Shown: piece by piece, positions 15,213-21,463 of the stretch
Layout: each line of letters begins with the position of its first letter
Position numbering within the stretch: position 1 is the stretch's first letter
Assembly: GCA_004292695.1 (NCBI GenBank)
Contig: RDXV01000002.1
Location: 1-64,000, forward strand
Direction: 5' to 3'
Source of the DNA: Nostocales cyanobacterium
GTDB lineage: Bacteria > Cyanobacteriota > Cyanobacteriia > Cyanobacteriales > Nostocaceae
Length of the DNA: 64,000 nt
Translations under genes and position numbers: made by a program
Notes under the pieces: generated by a model
Databases searched by the model: none
Told to the model about the DNA's origin: nothing
Seen by the model: only the letters and a program-made list of their open reading frames with translations

Positions 15213-15554
15213 TTAAGCAGTAGCAAATTCAGTATATTTCCTTTCTTCAGGAGGATGAAAAGCTAAAACAATATCAAGATTAGAAATACCTAACTTCATT
15301 AACTCATTAGCTATTCCTTCTTCAGTCCAATCTTCTTCAATCCAAATTTTATCATTTTTAATTCTGACATTAACTTGAATATTATTTGTTCTTTTTTTTC
15401 CATCCCAACCCAAAAAACACCAAATATAGTGATGGTTATTATCATCAAAAATTAAACAACTTTCATCAGTTAAATTTGCTGCACTAGAAACCCAATTATG
15501 ATATTCCGTGAGAATTTGTTTAATTGCTATTTGATATTGTTCTAGTTTATCCAT
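15213..15554 (-). CDS. xisI: XisI family protein
   Basis: 113 aa, usual size. MDKLEQYQIAIKQILTEYHN, YIWCFLGWDGKKRTNNIQVN, IKNDKIWIEEDWTEEGIANE and the C-terminal FHPPEERKYTEFATA are family hallmarks. XisI was first described as a factor needed, with XisH and XisF, for heterocyst-specific fdxN-element excision in Anabaena; but xisHI pairs are multiplied across cyanobacterial genomes without such elements, so this copy may have another role. Overlaps xisH by 13 bp. Confidence 0.93.
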   Translation of the reverse strand: MDKLEQYQIAIKQILTEYHNWVSSAANLTDESCLIFDDNNHHYIWCFLGWDGKKRTNNIQVNVRIKNDKIWIEEDWTEEGIANELMKLGISNLDIVLAFHPPEERKYTEFATA

Positions 15555-15958
15555 TGTAATATCTCCTCTTTTTCTACATTAACTACAATCATTAAAATTT
15601 GATTTAATTGGACAATCTCTTTAATTGAATCTCTGGTAAAAAAGTTTTGATACGTACTTTCCTTAATAGCTAAATAAATTTTATATTCTGGTTCTGTCAG
15701 GTTAATTAAATTACGATATAAAATATATTGCCCTAAAGCTAGTTCAAAATCTCTCATGGGAGAAGGACTAAGAAAACTCTTGATTTCAACAATTATTTTC
15801 CGTCCATTTTGTTCTGCTGCAATCGGTTTTTCTGCGGATAAATCGGCAAATAATTCAGCATCTTTATATTTAATTTTATAAGGATCAGCCGTAATTTTCC
15901 AACCATCTTTAATTAAAGCGTTTTTAATAGCATCATGGTAAATATCTTTTGCTGGCAT
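15542..15958 (-). CDS. xisH: XisH family protein
   Basis: 138 aa. MPAKDIYHDAIKNALIKDGW, AELFADLSAEKPIAAEQNGR, KIIVEIKSFLSPSPMRDFEL and ALGQYILYRNLI match XisH throughout. The Asp in LFADLSAEK and the E-x-K in VEIKSF have the spacing of a PD-(D/E)XK nuclease active site, so it may be a nuclease, with XisI as partner or inhibitor. That idea is inference; no adjacent excision element or recombinase was found. Confidence 0.93.
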   Translation of the reverse strand: MPAKDIYHDAIKNALIKDGWKITADPYKIKYKDAELFADLSAEKPIAAEQNGRKIIVEIKSFLSPSPMRDFELALGQYILYRNLINLTEPEYKIYLAIKESTYQNFFTRDSIKEIVQLNQILMIVVNVEKEEILQWIN

Positions 15959-16100
15959 TGTTTTCTTGATACTATTTTAGTAAACACGAATTAATCTTAA
16001 CAGTACATTTTAACAGTACAATTATATCATATACTCAAGCGTTAGCGTAGCTCACTAAAGGAATGAAGTGTCATATTTTTCTCCTTGGTAAAGATTTAAA
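15959..16100. other. Intergenic spacer with AAGCGTTAGCGTAGC motif
   Basis: Short spacer; a GCGTTAGCGTAGC palindrome of the 10114 type occurs near 16037. Probably holds the xisHI promoter. Confidence 0.4.
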
Positions 16101-16460
16101 TTAAACCCCAAAACCCAAAACCACATCCAAAGCAGTCCGAATTTCTTCCCAATATTCAGCTTCTAAAATACCCACAAACCCTAAAACCCGACGATAATCA
16201 ACAGAACGAATCTGAGCAACATCAATAAAACGATCTTTATCTAATCCATTAGTTACTGTTGCTTTGACATTGACAATATAGGGAGCTTGCTTACTTCCTG
16301 GTCGGAATGGCATTACAATAGTTAATAATCCATATTGATTCATAATATCATTTTGAACTATTAAACAAGCACGGATTTTTTGTGCTTCTGCTCCCACAGT
16401 TGGATCAAGATTTACCCAGCGAATTTCACCCCGTTTATAAGTTAAATTACCCTCTGGCAT
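16101..16460 (-). CDS. MazF-like (PemK family) toxin
   Basis: 119 aa from ATG 16460. YKRGEIRWVNLDPTVGAEAQ, KIRACLIVQNDIMNQYGLLT and DVAQIRSVDYRRVLGFVGIL give the MazF/PemK fold, in a branch distinct from 7722-8117 (IRACLIVQND instead of NRPALVISP). Expected to be a sequence-specific endoribonuclease. The start overlaps the antitoxin end by 14 bp, so translation is coupled. Confidence 0.88.
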   Translation of the reverse strand: MPEGNLTYKRGEIRWVNLDPTVGAEAQKIRACLIVQNDIMNQYGLLTIVMPFRPGSKQAPYIVNVKATVTNGLDKDRFIDVAQIRSVDYRRVLGFVGILEAEYWEEIRTALDVVLGFGV

Positions 16461-16677
16461 TAATACCATCTCCAGCTACATTATCCCAAGCTGAAATCTC
16501 ATTTTGATATTCTAAATCTTTCGCATCTTCTTGCAGTGCAGCAATTATTTCAGCTTCTAAAATTTTGCGTCTTTGTTCTGCTAATAGTGCGTTAATATAG
16601 GCACTACGATTACCTTTTGCTTGTTGATCAATAAATTGGAGAATGTCTTTTTCTAAAGTAATTGTGACTTTCATCAT
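16447..16677 (-). CDS. Antitoxin of the MazF-like toxin, ribbon-helix-helix type
   Basis: 76 aa from ATG 16677. MKVTITLEKDILQFIDQQAK followed by GNRSAYINALLAEQRRK has the strand-helix-helix pattern of a ribbon-helix-helix DNA-binding domain, with an acidic C-terminal tail (EDAKDLEYQNEISAWDNVAG) for binding the toxin. This type, rather than AbrB-like MazE, commonly accompanies this MazF branch. The two ATGs in a row (16677, 16674) are equally possible; upstream TTG and ATG starts in frame lack a good ribosome-binding site. Confidence 0.82.
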   Translation of the reverse strand: MMKVTITLEKDILQFIDQQAKGNRSAYINALLAEQRRKILEAEIIAALQEDAKDLEYQNEISAWDNVAGDGINARG

Positions 16678-16696
16678 TATGTATGACTTATTCATC

Positions 16697-17083
16697 TTAC
16701 CAATCAATCATACCACTTTTTTGATAATTTGCAAATACTCTGTATTCTCTGTGTCTGGAGTGGTTCGTTAAAAAAGGATGTTGGGAAGTTGAGAAAATGC
16801 GATCGCTCCATAGACTATTACCACTACACCCTTGTTTTTTCACACAAAAACGAGTAAGTATGCCACCGTTTTTGATAATTCCATTGGTATTAAGAAAAGC
16901 AGGTTCACTATATTGTTCAGCATCAATATTTGCTCCTGAAGGTTCTGTACCTGGAACTTTTTCCCAGTTGGGGTTTTTGATTGTGTCTGTTGCTGCTATT
17001 GCTGGTATTGACAAAGATAAACAAACACTTAAAATAGCCGTGTTACATAAAATTTTTTTCAAATAATGTTTGATACTAAACAT
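16697..17083 (-). pseudogene. Secreted protein gene cut by the island repeat
   Basis: From ATG 17083 (AGGAG at good distance) the frame gives a clear signal peptide, MFSIKHYLKKILCNTAILSV then CLSLSIPAIAA, and a mature part NPNWEKVPGTEPSGANIDAE, AFLNTNGIIKNGGILTRFCV. From about residue 92 on (DRIFSTSQHPFLTNHSRHRE) the frame only translates the repeat at 16736-16808. The original C-terminus is gone, so this is probably a broken gene. The W..V pattern recalls small cyanobacterial exported proteins, but no family was identified. Confidence 0.72.
16736..16808. repeat. Island-repeat copy inside a gene
   Basis: CTGTATTCTCTGTGTCTGGAG, then GTGGTTCGTTAAAAAAGGAT, TTGGGAAGTTGAGAAAATGC and GATCGC. It replaces the 3' part of the secreted-protein gene, evidence that this repeat moves or spreads. 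Confidence 0.8.
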
Positions 17084-17178
17084 GATTTTAGAAACTCCTA
17101 ATTTTTTCATTAATTACAGCGGGAAACTGGGATATTTCTGATATATTATGCAATATAGCGTTTCCCAGTCTAATGAAG

Positions 17179-17270
17179 TACACACCAATTTATTCACTGT
17201 TCCCTGTTCCCTGTTCCCTGTTTCCTAAAACTAAAAAACTTTGTACCTCACTAGCATGGGAATGGCTATA
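17179..17270 (+). repeat. Left member of an 80-90 bp direct repeat
   Basis: TACACACCAATTTATTC, then TTCCCTG heptamers, then AAAACTAAAAAACTTTGTAC and CTCACTAGCATGGGAATGGC. It matches 19866-19943 in order and orientation, with two extra heptamers. The two copies bracket the lipoprotein gene, the IS607 element and the tnpB remnant. The gap 17271-17354 holds two GCGATCGC octamers and no gene. Confidence 0.85.
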
Positions 17271-17354
17271 ATATGATCATTATTGGCGATCGCAAAAAAC
17301 CTTTCCAAACACTCCAAACAAGCGATCGCCATTGCATAAACAATAACTAAGTTT

Positions 17355-17570
17355 TTACCTTCTTTGTTGTTCTTTCTCTAATTGTTTCTCAGTTCTTTCA
17401 TAGGGATTAGTTTTAGGTCGCCAACTTGGAAAAGCACCAATCAAAGCATCATTAATAGAATTACGAAATTGAAAACTTGCTTGTCCCACAGCACCAGGAA
17501 AAACCTTATCCCCACAAGCTGTAAACAGTACACTACCAATAAAAAGAAAAGGTATATATCGTTTAATCAT
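17355..17570 (-). CDS. Small putative lipoprotein
   Basis: 71 aa. The N-terminus MIKRYIPFLFIGSVLFTACG is a lipoprotein signal with lipobox LFTAC, so the mature protein of about 53 residues should be lipid-anchored. The rest (VFPGAVGQASFQFRNSINDA, then a Lys/Glu-rich tail) is unrecognised. GGGAGAT lies upstream of the ATG. The IS607 right end lies only about 35 bp upstream of its start, so the insertion may have cut it off from its own promoter. Confidence 0.7.
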   Translation of the reverse strand: MIKRYIPFLFIGSVLFTACGDKVFPGAVGQASFQFRNSINDALIGAFPSWRPKTNPYERTEKQLEKEQQRR

Positions 17571-17605
17571 GATATCTCCCTGTCAATACAGTAAATTAAT
17601 TTAAT

Positions 17606-17800
17606 TGACACTCCCCTGCTACACCGTGAGGTTAGCGGGAGATTCTTGTTTCACAGAAACCTGCACGGCAGTTGACGGCAATTGCTACAAGTCGGGAAAC
17701 CCACCCAACGCAATGCCTCCTCTACCTGGGAAACCCCAAGACCGCACTGCCTCTTTTTGGTACAAGTACCAACGAGTCTCACAGTCTGATTCATTTACGC
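17606..17800 (-). ncRNA. Probable omega RNA (TnpB guide RNA) at the element end
   Basis: About 200 bp of non-coding, hairpin-rich sequence runs from the 3' end of tnpB to the element end, containing AAGAATCTCCCGCTAACCTC and ending GCAGGGGAGTGTC on the minus strand. TnpB proteins generally use an RNA transcribed from this position, with the guide taken from the flank just outside the element. Here the guide would begin with AATTAAATTAATTTACTG. Boundaries are approximate. Confidence 0.65.
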
Positions 17801-18967
17801 TGAACATTTCTGAGCATTGATTGACAAAGCTCGAACTGTAACGATAGCAATACCATCATTACTGACAGTAAAGGAGGAATCCCTCAAAGCACGTAACATA
17901 ATATTACGTGCGCCATTAGCATCTCTCGGTGTTTGCGCTCCACAATTCGGGCATTTATGCACCTTAGAGCCACCTAATTTAGAGTGCTGATGTCCACATA
18001 CACCACAAGTTTTAGATGTATGGGCTTCACTAACATCAAGTACCACGCAACCACGCTTTAATCCTTGATGTTTAACAATTAACTTGAATCTATAATGCGC
18101 CCAAGTCAACATACTTCTCACAGTTTTAGATTTAATTTTTCTCCTAGTTTTGGCTACCATTTGGGATGTCTCAAATCTAGGTAAAAAGATTAATCTGTAA
18201 TTACTGGTAAGATAATTAGCTGATTTTTTATGCACATCATCAATCAAGTTTTGGATTCGTTCTCGCATCCGATTTGCCGCTTTCCTCATCCCACGGCGAC
18301 GTTGAGCATTTACCTGTGTAGAACGACTCATCAAATTATCTAAGTGATGACACAAACGAGTAATTTTCCCTATATCACCACCACCAATTTCAATCACTTT
18401 GTCGCCATCGTATCCAGTTAAAAAACTTCTCACTCCCGGATCTATAGCGATGATTTTTTGAGCTTGGTGAGATAATTTAACTAATGGTTCAGGAAAAATG
18501 GCAAACCATTTACCCCGGCGATAGACTAACTGAGTACCATAATCACAAGATTCTGGTATTGGTTCACTAGACTCGAATCCGAGTTTTTTGGTAAGCTGAC
18601 TATACCACTTTCCTTGGGTAAAATTACTACTGTTAAACTTTATCGTTTGTTTAGCATCCCGCACACTTTTAAACTTAGCATCACGACTAGCTGTATAAGC
18701 TTGATGAGCGTCAAACGTGGCGTTTTGTCTAATATGACATGGTGTTTCTTTTACCCACGCTGGTAAATCAGATTGCATGACCAAATTTCTCAGATTTAAC
18801 TTACTGAGTTTTTTGTGTGACTGACGCTGTATAGCAATAGCTTGGTTATAGCAATAACGACAAGCCGCCAACCATTTCTTCCATACCTTTTTTAGTTCAG
18901 GACTTGGGTAGATCCGGATCTTCTTTGATTGCAGATTTGTACTTTCTGAGTCCGTATAATCTACAAC
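17795..18967 (-). CDS. tnpB: TnpB RNA-guided nuclease of IS607
   Basis: About 390 aa. After a helical N-terminus (KKIRIYPSPELKKVWKKWLA) come the RuvC motifs IAIDPGVRSFLTGYDG (Asp), LIFLPRFETSQMV (Glu) and TPRDANGARNIML (Asp), and a zinc ribbon CGVCGHQHSKLGG...CPNCG. All catalytic residues and all four cysteines are present. TnpB cuts DNA guided by the element's omega RNA, which favours element retention. The open frame extends 440 bp further upstream inside tnpA, but that part is only a shadow; the real start is near 18967 and no ATG is obvious there, so a non-ATG start or coupled re-initiation is likely. Confidence 0.9.
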   Translation of the reverse strand, partial: VVDYTDSESTNLQSKKIRIYPSPELKKVWKKWLAACRYCYNQAIAIQRQSHKKLSKLNLRNLVMQSDLPAWVKETPCHIRQNATFDAHQAYTASRDAKFKSVRDAKQTIKFNSSNFTQGKWYSQLTKKLGFESSEPIPESCDYGTQLVYRRGKWFAIFPEPLVKLSHQAQKIIAIDPGVRSFLTGYDGDKVIEIGGGDIGKITRLCHHLDNLMSRSTQVNAQRRRGMRKAANRMRERIQNLIDDVHKKSANYLTSNYRLIFLPRFETSQMVAKTRRKIKSKTVRSMLTWAHYRFKLIVKHQGLKRGCVVLDVSEAHTSKTCGVCGHQHSKLGGSKVHKCPNCGAQTPRDANGARNIMLRALRDSSFTVSNDGIAIVTVRALSINAQKCSA

Positions 18968-19484
18968 TGAAGACGTGAACAATGGCAAGTATGTCTTCCA
19001 CCAATTCTCGCTCTGGGGATAAACCGTCTTGGTTGAGAACCAAGATTTTTGTACCGTCTTGCTCACAGTACCATTGGATGAGGTCAGCCCCGAAACGAGC
19101 CAGTCTGTCTTTGTGGGCAACCACAACAGTTCCGACATCGCCTTGACGGACTCGCTCCAAAACGGCTCTAAGTCCTGGTCTTTTGAAATTAAGACCACTG
19201 GCGATATCAGTGATGAGTATGGCTTGAGGGTAGAGTTCGAGTAACTTTGCAATTTGTCTATCCAGGTCTGCTTTTTGTCCACGACTGGAGACACGGGCGT
19301 AAGCGATAACTGCCCGTTTTCCTTTCTCTTTTGAGAGTCCTGTGTACGATGCGATATCATACCTTCGCTGTCCTGATGGTGTTCTAATTGCTTGTATCTG
19401 ACCACCCTTTTCCCATCTTCTTAAAGTATGAAGACTGACACCAAAATGTTCTGCTGTTTCTTTTGGTGATGTGTATTTAGGCAT
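18897..19484 (-). CDS. tnpA: IS607 serine recombinase (transposase)
   Basis: 195 aa. Residues 1-60 form a MerR-like winged helix (YTSPKETAEHFGVSLHTLRR WEKGGQI); the resolvase domain begins AVIAYARVSSRGQKADLDRQ, with the catalytic Ser in RVSSRGQ, and continues GTVVVAHKDRLARFGADLIQ. Complete for the family. It catalyses excision and insertion through a circular intermediate. Overlaps tnpB by about 70 bp, the usual IS607 order. Confidence 0.95.
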   Translation of the reverse strand: MPKYTSPKETAEHFGVSLHTLRRWEKGGQIQAIRTPSGQRRYDIASYTGLSKEKGKRAVIAYARVSSRGQKADLDRQIAKLLELYPQAILITDIASGLNFKRPGLRAVLERVRQGDVGTVVVAHKDRLARFGADLIQWYCEQDGTKILVLNQDGLSPERELVEDILAIVHVFSCRLYGLRKYKSAIKEDPDLPKS

Positions 19485-19537
19485 CAGTTTTACTGAATTG
19501 ATACCTAAACATTATATCATTTATTGTTCAGATATGC

Positions 19538-19845
19538 TCAATGTTGCTCAGGTATTTTTCTTTCAGGACGGAACTCTCCACAAGCTTGAAATTCTGTGTG
19601 TCCCACAGTATTTGTTGATAAAATTCTTAATCCTTGAGTTCTCAAGTTCTTGACTGCGTTTACATCTCGGTCATGATGAGTTTTACAGCTTAGGCACAAA
19701 TCCAATCACAAACACTGAGATTTAAGGAATTATTTTGATACCCACAACAAGAACAAAGTTTACTGCTAGGAAAAAATCTATCAACTTGAATAAATTTACC
19801 TGACTCTCTATCTAGCTTTTGAAAAAACTGCTTTAACAATTCCTA
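19538..19845 (-). pseudogene. Remnant of a second tnpB gene
   Basis: The minus strand translates in pieces to ELLKQFFQKLDRESGKFIQV, DRFFPSSKLCSCCGYQNNSL, and after a frameshift LSCKTHHDRDVNAVKNLRTQ, GLRILSTNTVGHTEFQACGE and stop at 19538. This is the C-terminal third of a TnpB/OrfB protein: zinc ribbon (CSCCG...CDWIC/LSCK) and last RuvC Asp (HHDRDVNAVKN). The frame breaks near 19690 and the N-terminal two thirds are missing. It differs from the intact TnpB next to it, so it comes from another element. Confidence 0.85.
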
Positions 19846-19865
19846 ATTTTACTAATTTTAGTCCT

Positions 19866-19943
19866 TACACACCAGTTTATTCCCTGTTCCCTGTTCCCTA
19901 AAACGAAAAAACTTTGTATTTCACTAGCATGAGAAAAGCTATA
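19866..19943 (+). repeat. Right member of the direct repeat
   Basis: TACACACCAGTTTATTCCCTG, heptamer TTCCCTG copies, AAAACGAAAAAACTTTGTAT and TTCACTAGCATGAGAAAAGC. Partner of 17179-17270. Confidence 0.85.
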
Positions 19944-20008
19944 GTGTATTTTTCTACTAACCTAGCTTATCATAAGACAATATTTTTATTTATCACCATT
20001 CAGGTTAC

Positions 20009-20611
20009 ATGAGTAATCAAAGTGGAAACCTCAACCACAACTGCGTAATATCTGCAAATTCAGCCAAAATATTGCATTCAAAGCGAGATTTATGGCACAA
20101 AGAACCAACATTTTACTATTTTGCTTATGGTTCTTGTATGTGTCCAGTGGATTTAAAGCGATCGCTAGGAGAAAATACCCATCCCTATGTCATCGGACCT
20201 GCCATATTAAAAGAATATCAATTAAAATTTTACGGTTACTCTCCAAAACGTGAATGTGGAGTATTAGATGTTGTCAAAGACAGAACATCAATCGTCACAG
20301 GAGTGCTTTATCAACTACCTTGGCGGCTGAGTGATAAACTAGATCAAAGAGAAGGAGTAGAACAAGGTTTTTATAGTCATGAAGTTGTAGATATTCACTA
20401 TCAAAACCAAATCTACAAAAATGTGCGTACCTACGCAGTAGTTGACAAACTGCAACAGGAAATTCCCCCCAACGACTGGTACTTTAACGTAGTTTTACGA
20501 GGTGCAATTACCTGTGGACTGCCTGAAGAATACTGTTGGGATTTGTTTAATAAAATGCACCAACTACAAAAAACGCACCAACAACAAACAAAATACACAA
20601 TCAAGACTTAA
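20009..20611 (+). CDS. Gamma-glutamylcyclotransferase-family protein
   Basis: 200 aa. The BtrG/GGCT fold signature [20 protein letters not shown] is at residues 35-54, with the conserved acidic residue in [20 protein letters not shown]. Relatives release 5-oxoproline from gamma-glutamyl peptides or modify small molecules; the true substrate cannot be told. The first 30 residues are a variable extension. The stop overlaps the convergent recR stop by 4 bp, so the two transcripts must be antisense at their ends. Confidence 0.87.
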   Translation: MSNQSGNLNHNCVISANSAKILHSKRDLWHKEPTFYYFAYGSCMCPVDLKRSLGENTHPYVIGPAILKEYQLKFYGYSPKRECGVLDVVKDRTSIVTGVLYQLPWRLSDKLDQREGVEQGFYSHEVVDIHYQNQIYKNVRTYAVVDKLQQEIPPNDWYFNVVLRGAITCGLPEEYCWDLFNKMHQLQKTHQQQTKYTIKT

Positions 20612-21204
20612 TCTAACTCACGACGGCCTTCTAAAGCCCTAGCTAAGGTGACTTCATCAGCATATTCCAAATCACCACCCACTGGTAAACCAAAAGCAAT
20701 CCTTGTCACCTTAGTAAAGGGTTTTAATAACTGACCTATATATAGTGTAGTTGTTTCCCCTTCCACACTGGGGCTGATAGCCATAATTACCTCTTGGGGT
20801 TTTTGTTGACTAACTCGCTGTACTAAACTTTGTACCGTCAACTGTTCAGGACCAATACCATCCATAGGAGATATTACCCCGCCCAAAACGTGATACTTAC
20901 CTTTATACTCACGGGTTTTTTCCAAAGCAATCACATCACGGGAATCAGCAACTACACAGATAGTTTGATTATCCCGGTTTGGGTTACGGCAAATTTCACA
21001 TACAGGTTCAGAGGAAAGATGATAACAAACCTGACACAAACCTACCTTTTTTTTGGCATCTAGTAGCGCCTGTGCTAAAGCTTCAACCTCTGATTCTGGG
21101 CGTTTTAAAATATGCAGCGCTAGACGTTGAGCAGATTTAGGACCAACTCCAGGGAGGCGTTGCAACTGTTCTATTAACCGAGCTAGGGGGCGTGCGTAAA
21201 CCGT
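20608..21204 (-). CDS. recR: Recombination mediator RecR, apparent ACG start
   Basis: 198 aa if read from 21204, the normal RecR length. Order: helix-hairpin-helix ([20 protein letters not shown]), zinc finger [16 protein letters not shown], Toprim domain ([34 protein letters not shown]). RecR loads RecA with RecF/RecO. The N-terminal sequence usual in relatives, [20 protein letters not shown], is present and AAAGGAG lies 8 nt upstream, but the expected ATG is ACG (21204-21202). The next possible start, TTG 21165, would remove 13 conserved residues and has no ribosome-binding site. Confidence 0.93.
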   Translation of the reverse strand, partial: TVYARPLARLIEQLQRLPGVGPKSAQRLALHILKRPESEVEALAQALLDAKKKVGLCQVCYHLSSEPVCEICRNPNRDNQTICVVADSRDVIALEKTREYKGKYHVLGGVISPMDGIGPEQLTVQSLVQRVSQQKPQEVIMAISPSVEGETTTLYIGQLLKPFTKVTRIAFGLPVGGDLEYADEVTLARALEGRRELD

Positions 21205-21290
21205 AGTTTTATCTCCTTTGATTGTCGTTAGCAGTTATTATATATTGATTAAATAGGGTTTGCTGAAAAAGTCTGTTAGTTGAGGCTCTT

Positions 21291-21422
21291 AATAGGGAAT
21301 AGGGAATAGGGAATAGGGAATAGTTTGAGGTATCTGTCATCCCCAAATTTTTGGATTTCTTAGTCCCAAAATGCACGGTTTATAATATATCCCCAACCTC
21401 TTAAAAAAAGTCGGGGATCTGA
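21291..21422. repeat. AATAGGG tandem array and a GTCGGGGAT hairpin repeat
   Basis: 21291-21323 is a tandem array of AATAGGG heptamers. At 21389-21420, ATCCCCAAC and GTCGGGGAT form an imperfect stem; the same GTCGGGGATCTGA end appears at 36661 and 63811, marking a dispersed hairpin family. The rest of 21205-21463 holds no gene. Confidence 0.75.
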
Positions 21423-21463
21423 GTATCAAATTTTTTGAGTGCAATCAGAAAATTGTTTCAAAA

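Larger units (their letters stand above)
17606..19530 (-). mobile_element. IS607-family insertion element (tnpA-tnpB)
   Basis: A serine recombinase with a MerR-like N-terminus (tnpA) overlapping a TnpB gene is the defining IS607 arrangement. The tnpB-side end is placed near 17606, where a CTCCCC...GCGGGAG hairpin and GTGTC-type end (minus strand) occur; the tnpA-side end lies somewhere in 19485-19535. IS607 elements usually leave no target duplication, so exact ends cannot be fixed. Both genes look intact. Confidence 0.8.

Noticed and set aside
15008-15226. 72-codon open frame on the minus strand
   Set aside because: Translation of an island-repeat copy between DUF3800 and xisI.
5644-17110. 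Prophage or integrative element covering the island
   Set aside because: No integrase, tRNA attachment site, structural phage genes or conjugation genes were found in it.
17605-17820. 71-codon plus-strand frame at the IS607 end
   Set aside because: Opposite strand of the probable omega RNA; no protein similarity.
18968-19405. Upstream extension of the tnpB reading frame (to 536 aa)
   Set aside because: It runs antiframe through tnpA; low-complexity Ser-rich sequence with no TnpB similarity.
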